Notes: generated by a model not told the origin, from the sequence alone. A DNA stretch of 64,000 bases from Salinisphaera sp052044135 (GCF_052044135.1 NZ_JBQDYF010000016.1:5999-69998), one strand, 5' to 3'. Positions 52,792-62,331 are shown, counted from the first letter of the stretch. Numbers and translations are program-made.

Positions 52792-53682
52792 TCACGCGCG
52801 GCGCCGGGCTTTCCGGTACTGCACCATGCGCTTGCGGAAGGCGCGCTGTTTTTCGGCGAACAGACAACGGCCGAGCGGTTCGCACGCCCGCTGGAGATCG
52901 CTTCGTCGACGGTCAATCAGCGTCAGCACGGCCTGCTGGCTGCGATTGTCGGGGTTCGCCTGCCGGCCGGCCTCGACTCGGGCAGCAAGAATCGCGAGGT
53001 CGTGCTCGTCGCCAAGCCAATCGGCCAGCCGCTGCAATTCGGATGCGCGAGCCTTCATCGGTCGCGTCCACAGATCACGCAGCAGATCGCAATGATGGCG
53101 ATGGTATTTCACCTGTTTGCGCCAGTCATGATACGCCTCGGCGGTGGGATTCGCGCAGGCCTGCTTCATGGCGGTACGCGCCCGATCGTAGCTCCGGGCC
53201 AGACCGTCAGCGATCACCTCGAAACCGTCGGCGGAAAACCGATACTCGGCCAACGCCGCCCTGGCTTGCGCCAATTCCGCATCCAGTTCGTCGAATACAG
53301 CCGACTCGGGGCGCGCGGGCCCGGACTCGCCGCCGGCAGACAGCCGCGGTCGCGCCGGCACATAGTGGCGCCGATCGATTTCGTCGTCGTAGGCATCGAG
53401 CAGGCGGTCAAACGTCTCGCCCAGAACCTGGGCATCGCGGGCAGCTGCGACACGGCGCGCCATGTCGCGGAATCGATCGTTCTCGACCCGGAACTGCTTG
53501 CCGAGAGCCGGGCGCACCAGCCGAAGCAGGGCGCGTATCTTCTTGCAGCGCTTGCGGAACCGATGCACCGCCTCGGCCGCGTCGTGCGCCGTCAAATCAC
53601 GGCGGGCCCGGTCGATCTGCTGCCCGAGTACGCGGCGCACATTCGCCGCTACCGGGGCCTCGAGCTGCATCCGGTATGACAT
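52792..53682 (-). CDS. CHAD-domain protein
   Basis: 296 aa all-helical, with conserved His and many basic residues: HDAAEAVHRFRKRCKKIRALL and AYHDWRKQVKYHRHHCDLL (two helical bundles). CHAD domains bind inorganic polyphosphate; no CYTH triphosphatase domain is fused or adjacent. Isoelectric point must be very high (C-terminus RKARRRA). Confidence 0.9.
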   Translation of the reverse strand: MSYRMQLEAPVAANVRRVLGQQIDRARRDLTAHDAAEAVHRFRKRCKKIRALLRLVRPALGKQFRVENDRFRDMARRVAAARDAQVLGETFDRLLDAYDDEIDRRHYVPARPRLSAGGESGPARPESAVFDELDAELAQARAALAEYRFSADGFEVIADGLARSYDRARTAMKQACANPTAEAYHDWRKQVKYHRHHCDLLRDLWTRPMKARASELQRLADWLGDEHDLAILAARVEAGRQANPDNRSQQAVLTLIDRRRSDLQRACEPLGRCLFAEKQRAFRKRMVQYRKARRRA

Positions 53683-53711
53683 GATGACCTCAGACCACAG
53701 GCGTCAGGCGG

Positions 53712-53966
53712 TCAGGAAGCGGCCGACACGCCGGTTTCCGGCACGGGCGGGTTATCGCGCATGGCCTGCCGCCGGGCGTTGGCGTCGTAGCCTTCCTGCC
53801 ACAGCGCCAGACGCTGGCTTTCTATCGCTTTCGACAGGTCGCAACCACAGGCCGGGCAGGCGACCCGACTGTTGCTTTGCAAAAGCCACCATGCCGAGCG
53901 TTCCATGGTGTGCCCACAATTGCGACTCGGACAAGACACGGTCAATATATCGGTCAATCGGCGCAT
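53712..53966 (-). CDS. small zinc-ribbon-like protein
   Basis: 84 aa. Cys pattern SCPSRNCGH and VACPACGCDLSKA is a possible zinc ribbon; the rest is helical. ATG at 53966 has GGAGG at 5 nt, better than the ATG one codon earlier. An open frame runs further up to 54161 without support. Function unknown; it lies 29 bp from the CHAD gene start and reads in the same direction. Confidence 0.65.
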   Translation of the reverse strand: MRRLTDILTVSCPSRNCGHTMERSAWWLLQSNSRVACPACGCDLSKAIESQRLALWQEGYDANARRQAMRDNPPVPETGVSAAS

Positions 53967-54273
53967 CATGGCCTCCGAAAATTTCGAAACACCCAGCGCC
54001 CGCGACCGCCCGCGGGCTGAGCCCGGACCATAAGGCGTACAACGCGTGTCCGGGTGGGTGATATTACGGAGGCCATTCCGTCGTGTCGACGATCTCTTGC
54101 GTGCGACCCATCCAACCGGCCACGCAGTGCGGGGGATCGCCCCCTGAGCTTGAGGCGGCAACTCATCCGTCTCAGAGACATCGTCTCAGCGGCATCGTCT
54201 GACGGCACCGACGCGCAGCGATTGCGTCACCGATATGTACCGCGCCGCATTCGGCGCGACCGCCACCGCACCG
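53967..54273. other. intergenic region between copper oxidase and zinc-ribbon gene
   Basis: 307 bp without a gene. It has a GGGGG-ATCG-CCCCC hairpin near 54129-54143 (a similar GGGGGATCGCCCC occurs near 7842), and CGTCTCAGAGACATCGTCTCAG direct repeats of GTCTCAG. No clear terminator. Confidence 0.4.
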
Positions 54274-55875
54274 CTATGCAACCACGAATTGCCCCATCAT
54301 GCCGTTGTCCTCGTGCTCGAGGATATGACAGTGGTACATGTACGCATGCGCAGCATCGGCCGGGTGATCGAATGACGCGATCAGCGCCACGGTCTCGCCG
54401 CCGCGCACCAGCACCACATCCTTCCAGCTGCGCTCGTGCGGCGCCGGCGGGCGGCCGTCGCGCGAGCGGATGAGAAACGACGTACCGTGCATGTGGAACG
54501 GGTGCGCCATGAGGCTCACGTTGGTGACCTGCCAGACTTCGGTGGCGCCGAGCTTCACGCGGACATTGATCTTGTGCATGTCCATGGTTTCACCGTTGAT
54601 GGCGAACAGGTCGCGGCCCCCCACGCCCGCACTCATGCCGCCGGGCCCGTTGGCCGCACGCGGGGCGTAGCCGTGGCCGGCCTGCATGCGCGCGAATGCG
54701 TCCGAGACGATCATGCCGTTCATGACGAAGCGTCGCGTGGGCCCGTCGGCGTGCAGGCTCGGCTGCTCAACGAGTCGTTCCGGCAGACGCGTGCCGAGCC
54801 CTAGCGAGGGGCCGACCCGCAGCTCGAGCAGATCGAAGCCCCGGCGATCGTGGATATCGACCGCCATCGGCGTGCGATACAGATCGGGCACGACCGCGCC
54901 GGAGTCGCTCGTGAGCACCACGCGCCGTCCGTCGTCGCCGCGCAGATCGACCAGAATCTGGGCCCGTTCGGCCGGCGCCAGTAGCAGTTGATCGACCGGC
55001 GCCGGTTCGGCAAGCAGGCCAGCGTCGCCCGCGATGACGTAGAAGCGCCGGCCGTCAGCGAAGGCGAGATTAATGATTCGGGCGTTCGACGCATTCAGCA
55101 CGCGCAGGCGCAGCCAGCCCGCGGCCACTTCGGCGTAGGGCTGCTCCACGCCGTTGATAAGAAACCGATCGCCCTTCATGCCCATCACGTCGCGTGCGGC
55201 CGTCATGTAGGCGAGCGTGCCGTCAGCGTGGACGCGCCGATCCTGGATCGCGACCGGCAGGTCGTCGATGCCGTAGGTGCGCGGCAACGCCAGCCGCGCG
55301 TCGCTGTCGTCGTCGATCCAGAGCATGCCGGCCATGCCGGCATACACCTGCGGCCCGGTATAGGCGTGCGGGTGCGGGTGATACCAGAGGGCGGCGGCCG
55401 GCTGGGTGAGCGTATAGGTGGCCGTCCAGGTCTGGCCCGGGGCGATCACGCTGTGCGGGCCGCCATCCATGCGCCCGGGCACTTGCGCCCCGTGCCAGTG
55501 CAGGGTCGTGGGCTGATCGAGCCCGTTGTGCACATGCAGCGCGACCGGCCGGTGGCGCGGAATACGCAGCGTCGGGCCCAGCCAGGCGCCGTTGTAGCTC
55601 CAGGTCGGCGTCTGCACACCGGCCACCAGTTCGCTCGCACCGGGTCTTGCGGCGAGTTGATAATGACGGACACCGGCGGCATCGAGCGCTCCCGTGGCCT
55701 GGGCCGGCACCGGCAGCGGGCGTTGGAAAACACCCGCGCCCGGCGGCGCCAGGAGTGGCGCGCCCCAGCCGACCGCACCCGCTCGGGCGGCGCCGGGCCA
55801 CAGCCGGGCGCCGGCCAGGCCGGCCGCGAGGCCCTTGAGTATTCGGCGGCGGCCGCGGCGGTCAGTACGCGTCAT
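54274..55875 (-). CDS. cueO: CueO-like multicopper oxidase
   Basis: 533 aa. Tat-type signal (RRGRRRILKGLAAGLAG). Copper motifs: TTLHWHGAQVPG, WYHPHPHAYTG, HPFHMHGTSF and YHCHILEHEDNGMMG give the T1 and trinuclear sites. A short Met/Gly-bearing insert lies between domains 2 and 3, smaller than E. coli CueO's Met-rich helix. It oxidises Cu(I) to less toxic Cu(II) in the periplasm by family analogy. No copper pump or CueR/CusR site is adjacent. Confidence 0.92.
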   Translation of the reverse strand: MTRTDRRGRRRILKGLAAGLAGARLWPGAARAGAVGWGAPLLAPPGAGVFQRPLPVPAQATGALDAAGVRHYQLAARPGASELVAGVQTPTWSYNGAWLGPTLRIPRHRPVALHVHNGLDQPTTLHWHGAQVPGRMDGGPHSVIAPGQTWTATYTLTQPAAALWYHPHPHAYTGPQVYAGMAGMLWIDDDSDARLALPRTYGIDDLPVAIQDRRVHADGTLAYMTAARDVMGMKGDRFLINGVEQPYAEVAAGWLRLRVLNASNARIINLAFADGRRFYVIAGDAGLLAEPAPVDQLLLAPAERAQILVDLRGDDGRRVVLTSDSGAVVPDLYRTPMAVDIHDRRGFDLLELRVGPSLGLGTRLPERLVEQPSLHADGPTRRFVMNGMIVSDAFARMQAGHGYAPRAANGPGGMSAGVGGRDLFAINGETMDMHKINVRVKLGATEVWQVTNVSLMAHPFHMHGTSFLIRSRDGRPPAPHERSWKDVVLVRGGETVALIASFDHPADAAHAYMYHCHILEHEDNGMMGQFVVA

Positions 55876-56011
55876 GATTCATCGATGCGTTGCGCTCAAG
55901 CGGGATCGCGCAACCAATTACGTCGATCGCGCTCATGCGGAGGCAGTACGCGGCTGATTCTGGCGACGGCCGACCACGAGAGCAAGGCGCGACTTGTGCG
56001 AATCGATGGAT

Positions 56012-56041
56012 CAAAAACCCGGCCCGGTCCCGGGCCGGGTT
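56012..56041 (-). terminator. terminator of the butyrobetaine hydroxylase gene
   Basis: Minus strand: AACCCGGCCCGG-GA-CCGGGCCGGGTT, a perfect 12-bp stem, followed by TTT. It starts 25 bp past the stop codon. Confidence 0.85.
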
Positions 56042-56065
56042 GGCCGCAGCGGAGGCAGCCGCCGC

Positions 56066-57238
56066 TCAGCGCGCCAGTACACGCAGTTTCGATTCGACCA
56101 TGTCGTAATCGAGATAGCAGCCCTGCAGATGACGTTTGCCGGTGTTGGGGTTGAACTCGCCGCGGCCGTGCAGCACGCGCCGGTTGTCGAAGGCGATCAT
56201 CTGGCCCGGGGCCAGCTCGAAGTCGGCGCGATAGCGCGGCGCCCGCAGGCGGGCCCAGAAGTCGCAGTAGGCGGCGTACCAGGCCTCGATCCGGTCCGGG
56301 GCGATGTCGATGGCGTCGCGAATCCAGTTGTTGAAGCGGATCTCGCGCAGTTCGCCGCGGTCGTCGACGCGGATGATCGGCTCGCGCACGGCGATGTCGT
56401 GATCGTCGTCCTGGAAACGCAGATCGATGGGCGTCTCGGCCAGCATCGCGAAGTGCCGCGGCGCTTCCTGGCGCATGGCCTCGGCCACCGCGAAGCCATC
56501 CGCAAAAGTCGAGGCACCGCCTTCCGCGTCGTTCTCCAGGCAATACAACAACTGGATATCCGGCGGATGGCGCCAGTTCGGCAGATCGGTATGCAGTTCC
56601 AGCTCGATCGCCGTGTAGGCGGCATTGTTCGGGTTCGGCTTGGACTGCACGTCGAAGCGGGCGCCGAAGTTGGTCGCCCGCATCGGGCCGATGGATTCGG
56701 CGATGCGCACGACTTCGTCGAGCTCGGTCGGGCCATTATCGAGCAGCACCAGGCCATCGCGAATCAGCGCTTCGAGCCAGCGCCGTTGGCCATCGTTGCC
56801 GGCGGTGAAATCGCCGTGGGCCACATGCGCCGGCAGGAAGCCCTCACGCCAGGCACGGGCTGCCGGGACGGCCGGCTGGAAGCGATGCTGGCCCGGCCGG
56901 CGCTGATGCAGCCAGACGCTGTCGAAACGGCTTTCGTGGCCGTCCGGCCAGGCGAGAGCCAGCACGCCGTGGTCGAGCGAGACATCCGGCACGCCGACTT
57001 CGGCGTCGATGATCTTGAACAAGCGCTCGCGCGAGGTGGCATGGCGGCAGGCGTCGCAGGGACAGTGATCGCGCAGCCAGATCGGCGGCAACGCGGTCTC
57101 GGCGCCGTCATCCCAGGCCAGCGCCACACGCGGCGAACCAGCGCCCTTGGTGAGCGCGGCCGAAACCAGCGCGGGGCCGTCGCTGTAATCGGCCAGTTCC
57201 TTCATGTCGACGCGTTCTCGATCGATCACGGACGCCAT
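56066..57238 (-). CDS. gamma-butyrobetaine dioxygenase (TauD/BBOX family)
   Basis: 390 aa (ATG 57238, GAGG 6 nt upstream; the ATG at 57244 is possible). N-terminal DUF971-type zinc site WLRDHCPCDACRHATS, then the Fe(II)/2-oxoglutarate domain: ELHTDLPNW (His-x-Asp) and IAFDNRRVLHGRGEF (second His) with RHLQGCYLDYD for oxoglutarate binding. BBOX enzymes hydroxylate gamma-butyrobetaine to L-carnitine; trimethyllysine dioxygenase is the close alternative. Carnitine is a compatible solute or carbon source. Divergent from a LysR gene. Confidence 0.9.
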   Translation of the reverse strand: MASVIDRERVDMKELADYSDGPALVSAALTKGAGSPRVALAWDDGAETALPPIWLRDHCPCDACRHATSRERLFKIIDAEVGVPDVSLDHGVLALAWPDGHESRFDSVWLHQRRPGQHRFQPAVPAARAWREGFLPAHVAHGDFTAGNDGQRRWLEALIRDGLVLLDNGPTELDEVVRIAESIGPMRATNFGARFDVQSKPNPNNAAYTAIELELHTDLPNWRHPPDIQLLYCLENDAEGGASTFADGFAVAEAMRQEAPRHFAMLAETPIDLRFQDDDHDIAVREPIIRVDDRGELREIRFNNWIRDAIDIAPDRIEAWYAAYCDFWARLRAPRYRADFELAPGQMIAFDNRRVLHGRGEFNPNTGKRHLQGCYLDYDMVESKLRVLAR

Positions 57239-57363
57239 ATCCATCCTCGTCTTGATGCGAGCGAGTACCGGTTGATTCGAGCGAATACCGGGCTCGCGAA
57301 ATCCTGGCGCCCAGAATGAACCGGCGCCATGATCCCGACAAACGATGAATCCAGCCCCGAAGC

Positions 57364-57378
57364 CTTAGCGGAGCTAAG
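57364..57378. promoter_or_regulatory. LysR operator candidate
   Basis: CTTAGC-GGA-GCTAAG, perfect 6-bp arms in the T-N11-A form (TTAGCGGAGCTAA) expected of LysR boxes. It sits between the divergent hydroxylase and LysR genes, about 80 bp before the latter. Confidence 0.75.
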
Positions 57379-57459
57379 TCATTTAGGGCATCATGGCCGC
57401 ATGAATCAGGGTAATCAATCGATCACGCCCGCGCCGGTGCGGCGACGAGACGTGCGCTG

Positions 57460-58323
57460 ATGGCCCGCCTGCCCCCGGTAGCCTGGCTGCAGGCCTTCGA
57501 GGCCGCCGGGCGTACGCTCAGCTTCACCCGGGCCGGCGAGGAACTGGCCGTCACCCAGTCGGCCATCAGCCAGCGTATCCGCCTGCTGGAAGCGCGCCTC
57601 GGCCAGGAATTGTTCATCCGCCATCCGCGCTCGCTTACGCTCACCGAGGCCGGGCGGGCGTGGCTGCCGAGTGTGCAGGACGCCTTCGACCGGCTCGCCC
57701 ACGGCACGGCCGAGGTCTTCGGGCCCGAACCGGACGCGCCGGTCACCATCCGCGCCACACCGGCGATCCAGCAGTTCTGGCTGGCACCGCGCCTGCAAAG
57801 CTTTCATCGCCAGCAACCCGAAACGCCGCTGCGCGTGGTGACGGGCGTGTGGGCGGACGACTTCATCGGCGAGGACGTGGACCTGGAAATCCGCTACGGC
57901 GCCGGCGACTGGCCACACCTGGTACAACAATCGTTGGGCACGGATGCCTTGACGCCGGTCTGTGCGCCGACGCTCGCCGCGACGCTCACCGCGCCATCGG
58001 CTCTGGCCGGTCATACCCTGCTGCATACGGCGGGCTTCACCGTCGGCTGGCCGGACTGGCTGGATGCCGCGGGCCTGCCGGAGATGCCGGCCCGGCATCT
58101 GTGGTGCGACACCCAGAGCATGACGCTGCGACTCGCGGCCCAGGGCTGCGGCATTGCACTCGCCCACCGCGGCCTGGTCGGCGACCCGCAGATGCTGGTG
58201 GCGCCATTCGAGCTGGCCTGCCCGGCCCGTCAGCAATTCATGCTGACCCGGCCCGAGCGGCGATCGCTACGCCCCCCGGCCGAGCGGTTCTGGAATCATC
58301 TGCTGGCCTCGATCGATTATTAA
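57460..58323 (+). CDS. LysR-family regulator (GcvA-like)
   Basis: 287 aa. Starts MARLPPVAWLQAFEAAGRTLSFTRAGEELAVTQ-type, cut here to LPPVAWLQAFEAAGR; helix-turn-helix ends SAISQRIRLLEARLG. The effector domain resembles GcvA-type LTTRs. Divergence from the butyrobetaine hydroxylase gene with a LysR box between them suggests it controls carnitine/betaine metabolism. Confidence 0.9.
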   Translation: MARLPPVAWLQAFEAAGRTLSFTRAGEELAVTQSAISQRIRLLEARLGQELFIRHPRSLTLTEAGRAWLPSVQDAFDRLAHGTAEVFGPEPDAPVTIRATPAIQQFWLAPRLQSFHRQQPETPLRVVTGVWADDFIGEDVDLEIRYGAGDWPHLVQQSLGTDALTPVCAPTLAATLTAPSALAGHTLLHTAGFTVGWPDWLDAAGLPEMPARHLWCDTQSMTLRLAAQGCGIALAHRGLVGDPQMLVAPFELACPARQQFMLTRPERRSLRPPAERFWNHLLASIDY

Positions 58324-58332
58324 TCCGGCATC

Positions 58333-58359
58333 AAAACAGCTGACTTCATCAGCTGTTTT
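58333..58359 (+). terminator. terminator of the LysR gene
   Basis: AAAACAGCTGA-CTTCA-TCAGCTGTTTT, perfect 11-bp arms with terminal T-run, 9 bp after the stop. Symmetric, so it may act in both directions. Confidence 0.88.
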
Positions 58360-58436
58360 CAAAGGCTTCGCGGCCAATGACCGCGGCAAGGGGCGGGCGG
58401 CATGGCGGCGCCACATTCGGCATCGGCGCTCAGGGC

Positions 58437-58781
58437 CTAATGCGTCGCCGCCGTCGACCAGCCATTGATGATCACCACACCGGCCAGGATCAGAAATATT
58501 CCGATACCGGCCGCCGCATCGATCGGTTGCTTGAGCACCATGCTCCCCACGAGCGTGGTCAGCACGATCCCCAGCCCACCCCAGAGCGCGTAGGCGATGG
58601 CCAGCGGAATGGTCTTGAGTACCAGGGTGAGCAGATAAAAGGACAGCGCGTAGGACACGGCCATGCCCAGCGTCGGCAACAGCCGCGTGAACTGTTCCGA
58701 CCGGGCGAGCATGGTGGTGCCGAAGATCTCGGCGATAATGGCAACGAACAACAAACCGTAGGCGATCAAGAGTGAGCGCAT
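58437..58781 (-). CDS. EmrE-like SMR multidrug transporter
   Basis: 114 aa, four helices. Essential Glu in VAIIAEIFGTTMLARSEQF, and YALSFYLLTLVLKTIPLAIAYALW with GIGIFLILAGVVIIN: the EmrE/SugE-like Qac-type pattern. Unlike the pair at 8865-9507 it stands alone and so should work as a homodimer. Exports lipophilic cations by proton exchange. Confidence 0.92.
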   Translation of the reverse strand: MRSLLIAYGLLFVAIIAEIFGTTMLARSEQFTRLLPTLGMAVSYALSFYLLTLVLKTIPLAIAYALWGGLGIVLTTLVGSMVLKQPIDAAAGIGIFLILAGVVIINGWSTAATH

Positions 58782-58961
58782 GCGAGTGGATACAGCGAGG
58801 CGGCTGCACCGAACCTACCATGTGGCCGGCCTCGGCCAGACGCTGCCCGCCGCGCGCAAGCGGATGGCACGGGCTCGGGCGTCGGCTAAGTCTGTTCTAA
58901 GTCTGGAACCCTAGGCTTTGTCCCGGCGCCAGTACCGGCGTCGCCACGACGGAGAAAGATC

Positions 58962-59297
58962 ATGCCAAGAGTCCGCACCCTGACCGCCCTGGCGGTCACG
59001 CTTGCCACCATCGCCGCGACGGCGGCCTATGCCTCGGCCGGCAACGAAAACGATGCCACGGCGGTTGCCAACGCCAGGGTCTCGCTGTCCCAGGCCGTAC
59101 AGACCGCCGAGCAACATGTCCACGGCCGCGCATCGAAGGCGGAATACGAACATACGCGCCAGGGCTGGGCCTACGACGTGGAAGTCGTCAATGGCCAGAA
59201 AGTATTCGACGTGAAGGTCGATGCCCGGGATGGCTCGGTGCTGGCCTCGACCACCGATCGCACGGATCACGATGACCAGGGCGATGAAACCGACTGA
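58962..59297 (+). CDS. periplasmic PepSY-domain protein
   Basis: 111 aa. Signal peptide (LAVTLATIAATAAYASA) then one PepSY domain: VSLSQAVQTAEQHVHGRASK, YDVEVVNGQKVFDVKVDARDG. Acidic His/Asp tail (TDRTDHDDQGDE). PepSY proteins often accompany two-component systems, where they may bind peptide, metal or inhibit proteases. Confidence 0.88.
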   Translation: MPRVRTLTALAVTLATIAATAAYASAGNENDATAVANARVSLSQAVQTAEQHVHGRASKAEYEHTRQGWAYDVEVVNGQKVFDVKVDARDGSVLASTTDRTDHDDQGDETD

Positions 59298-59511
59298 CGT
59301 TCGCATTGCCGCTGCCGGCCCGGGTGCCGGCAGCGGCAATCGACACGCACCGCCGTTCGGCAACCGGCCGGCCGCGACGGGGCGACGCCGGCCCATGATC
59401 GTCGTGCATGAGGGGGCGTCAAGCCGAACCCATGTCCCGAAACGCCGCGTGCCGGGCCGGCCTGCTCACCGGCCGGTTCGTGCACGCTCGACCACACAAG
59501 GAGCCTGAATT

Positions 59512-60291
59512 GTGAACGACTGGACCGCCACAAGAAGCCGCGGTGCCGATATTGCCAGCAAAGTCGCCGAGGTCACGCTGCTGTTCTGGATCCTGAAGAT
59601 CATTGCGACCACGCTGGGCGAGACCGCCGGCGATGCGCTTTCAATGACCCTCGGGCTGGGGTATGTCACGGCGTTGATCGTCACGGGCGTATTCCTGGTG
59701 GCCGTGCTGTCTACCCAGATCAGCGCCCAACGCTATCGCGTTGCGCTGTTCTGGCTCGCCATCGTGGCCACCACGACCATGGGCACCGAAGTCTCGGACA
59801 TGATGGACCGCACGCTCGGCCTGGGCTATGTGTGGGGCTCGATCCTGCTGGTCGCGGGTCTGCTGGCCACGCTGGCGGTCTGGTACTACCGTAAACGCGA
59901 TTTGAGTATTCACCGCATTGTCCGGACGGACACAGAAGTCATGTTCTGGATCGCGGTCATTTTCTCCAACAGCCTGGGTACCGCGTTCGGCGATGCCTTG
60001 GTCGATGTCGTCGGCCTGAGCTATATTCAGGGGGCGCTGGTGACCGCCGGCGTGATCGGCGTGGTCCTGGCATTGCACTATGCGACGCGGGTCAACGCGA
60101 TCTTTCTGTTCTGGATCGCATTCATATTTACACGGCCGTTTGGCGCCACGTTCGGCGACTTTCTCACCAAATCGGTCTCCCAGGGCGGGCTGGAACTGGG
60201 CCGTCTCCAGGCATCGGCGGTGGCCCTGGTGCTGATGTCGGCGCTGCTGCTCTTAGCCGGTCGCCCATGGCGCCCGAGACGCCTGGCTTGA
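59512..60291 (+). CDS. DUF347-repeat membrane protein (COG4705)
   Basis: 259 aa with about eight helices built from four internal repeats, each holding G-x-x-x-x-D: GETAGDAL, GTEVSDMM, GTAFGDAL and GATFGDFL, each preceded by a Phe-Trp-rich helix. Transport of a metal or ion is possible but unproven. It lies between a PepSY protein and a two-component system, a combination I have seen in several proteobacteria. Confidence 0.88.
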   Translation: MNDWTATRSRGADIASKVAEVTLLFWILKIIATTLGETAGDALSMTLGLGYVTALIVTGVFLVAVLSTQISAQRYRVALFWLAIVATTTMGTEVSDMMDRTLGLGYVWGSILLVAGLLATLAVWYYRKRDLSIHRIVRTDTEVMFWIAVIFSNSLGTAFGDALVDVVGLSYIQGALVTAGVIGVVLALHYATRVNAIFLFWIAFIFTRPFGATFGDFLTKSVSQGGLELGRLQASAVALVLMSALLLLAGRPWRPRRLA

Positions 60292-60337
60292 CGCCGGCCG
60301 TGCCGGCACCGTGGGCATGGGGTGGATCGAAGTCCGT

Positions 60338-61003
60338 ATGCGCGTACTACTGATTGAAGACGATGCCATGATCGGGGCCGCCGTCGAGGAAGCACTCAAG
60401 ACGGCCGCCTACGCGGTGGACTGGGTCCGGGATGGCCACTGGGCCACCCTCGCCGCTGAATCCGAGCCCTACGCCCTGATCCTGCTCGACCTGGGGCTGC
60501 CGCGCCGCGACGGCCTGAAGGTGCTGGCCGATATTCGCCGCGCGGGCAACGCGACACCGGTCCTGATCCTGACGGCGCGGGATGACGTGGATGATCGCAT
60601 CCGCGGTCTCGACCGGGGCGCCGATGACTATCTGACCAAACCGTTTGCCATGAGCGAACTGCTGGCACGCATGCGCGCGGTGCTGCGCCGGCGGACCCCG
60701 CAGGCCGACCCCGTACTGCGCAGCGCGACGTTGGCGCTGGACCCGACCACGCGCATTGCGAGCGTGGCCGACGGGCCCGAGGTGCGGCTGTCGCGGCGGG
60801 AGTTTGCGCTGCTTGAGGCGCTCATGGCGCACCCGGGCGCGATTCTGTCGCGCGCCCAACTGGAAGAACGCATCTACGGCTGGGGCGAAGAAGTCGAAAG
60901 CAACGCGGTCGAGTTCCTTCTGCACGCGCTGCGCAAGAAACTCGGTGGTGGTCATATCAAGAACGTCCGAGGCGTGGGATGGATGGTTTCCAAACCCGAT
61001 TGA
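60338..61003 (+). CDS. OmpR-family response regulator
   Basis: 221 aa. Receiver with MRVLLIEDDAMIG, phospho-Asp in LILLDLGLPRRDG, and TKPF (YLTKPFAMSELLARM). C-terminal winged helix with RLSRREFALLEALMAHPG and IKNVRGVGWMV. Closest in type to QseB/PmrA. Start at ATG 60338; an earlier ATG adds nine residues. Overlaps the kinase by 25 bp. Confidence 0.95.
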   Translation: MRVLLIEDDAMIGAAVEEALKTAAYAVDWVRDGHWATLAAESEPYALILLDLGLPRRDGLKVLADIRRAGNATPVLILTARDDVDDRIRGLDRGADDYLTKPFAMSELLARMRAVLRRRTPQADPVLRSATLALDPTTRIASVADGPEVRLSRREFALLEALMAHPGAILSRAQLEERIYGWGEEVESNAVEFLLHALRKKLGGGHIKNVRGVGWMVSKPD

Positions 61004-62331
61004 GACACTCCCTGCGCCTGCGGCTATCGTTCTGGCTATTACTCGCGATTATCGCGGTTGCCCTGGTCGGCAGCGCCATATCGTTCGCACTGATCTTCAC
61101 GGAAGCGAACGAAATGCAGGACACCATGCTGCGTCAGACCGCCGCGCTGTTCGATACCGAGCACCCGCCGGCAGCGCCGAACTCACGGGTCGCGTCTCGC
61201 CCCGATACCGACCCCGAGGCGCGATTGAGAGTCGCCGTGCTGCCCCCGCGCAACGAGCGCGGCCACCCCGGCGCCCGGTCGGCGGGTTTTCCGCCGGATC
61301 TGGTGGACGGGCTGCAGACGCGCACCATCCACGGCCAGACCTACCGCATATTCGTGACCGGACTGGGTTCTTCCAAGCGGATTGCGGTCGCCCAACAGAC
61401 GGCCATTCGCGACGAAACCGCCGGCTATAGCGCGCTGCTCGGGCTGTTGCCCTTCCTGATTCTGGTGCCGGTGCTTTTGCTGGTCGTGGCCGGGCTGGTA
61501 CGACGGATCTTCGCCCCGGTCATGGCCTCCGCCGCCGAAGTCGACCAGCGGCGCGAACGCGATCTGCAGCCACTGGCCACCACAGGCTTGCCGGAGGAAA
61601 TCCGCCCGTTCGTGACCGCCATCAACCGGCTGCTGAAACGCGTCGCCGATTCGATGGCGATGCAGCAGCGATTCATCGCCGCGGCCGCCCATGAACTGCG
61701 GTCGCCGCTGACCGCATTATCCTTGCAGGCCGAGCACCTCGACAGCGCCGGGATGGACGAAAACGCCCGGCAGCGCGTACGAACCCTGCGCCACGGCATC
61801 GACCGCAATCGCGCGCTGCTCGACCAACTGCTGACCTATGCGCGCGCGCAAAGCGCGCCGCCCATGCCGGAAACCATCGTCTCCGCACACGACCTGTTCC
61901 GCCGCATACTCGCCGACCTGATGCCGCTCGCCGAAACCAAGGGCATCGACATCGGCGTCAATGGCACCGATATCCAGGTCGCCACCGCCGAGATCGAACT
62001 GACCACCGCCCTGCGGAACCTCGTGGCGAACGCCATTCACTACACGCCGCCCCACGGGATCATCGATCTTCAGGCGGCGCCAACGCCGGACGGCGTGACG
62101 ATCACGGTCGAGGACAGCGGCCCAGGCCTCGCCCCTGCCGAACGCGAACGCGTATTCGAACCGTTTTATCGCGGCCTGGGTACCGATGTGGTGGGCTCGG
62201 GACTCGGCCTGTCCATCGTCAAGACATTGATCGAACGGATCGGCGGTCGAATCGAGCTGAGCGAGGCCACACGTTTTGCCACCGGCCTGCGCGCCACGAT
62301 CACATTGCGGCACAGGCCCGCACTGCAATGA
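60979..62331 (+). CDS. sensor histidine kinase
   Basis: 450 aa. Two membrane helices (about residues 17-38 and 154-176) flank a periplasmic sensor of about 110 residues, followed by a HAMP-like linker. H-box AAAAHELRSPLTALSLQ, N-box NLVANAIHYTPP, G-boxes VEDSGPGLAPAERERVFEPFYRG and GSGLGLSIVKTL. QseC/PmrB-like. It phosphorylates the overlapping response regulator; likely targets are the PepSY and DUF347 genes just upstream (inference). Confidence 0.93.
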   Translation: MDGFQTRLRHSLRLRLSFWLLLAIIAVALVGSAISFALIFTEANEMQDTMLRQTAALFDTEHPPAAPNSRVASRPDTDPEARLRVAVLPPRNERGHPGARSAGFPPDLVDGLQTRTIHGQTYRIFVTGLGSSKRIAVAQQTAIRDETAGYSALLGLLPFLILVPVLLLVVAGLVRRIFAPVMASAAEVDQRRERDLQPLATTGLPEEIRPFVTAINRLLKRVADSMAMQQRFIAAAAHELRSPLTALSLQAEHLDSAGMDENARQRVRTLRHGIDRNRALLDQLLTYARAQSAPPMPETIVSAHDLFRRILADLMPLAETKGIDIGVNGTDIQVATAEIELTTALRNLVANAIHYTPPHGIIDLQAAPTPDGVTITVEDSGPGLAPAERERVFEPFYRGLGTDVVGSGLGLSIVKTLIERIGGRIELSEATRFATGLRATITLRHRPALQ

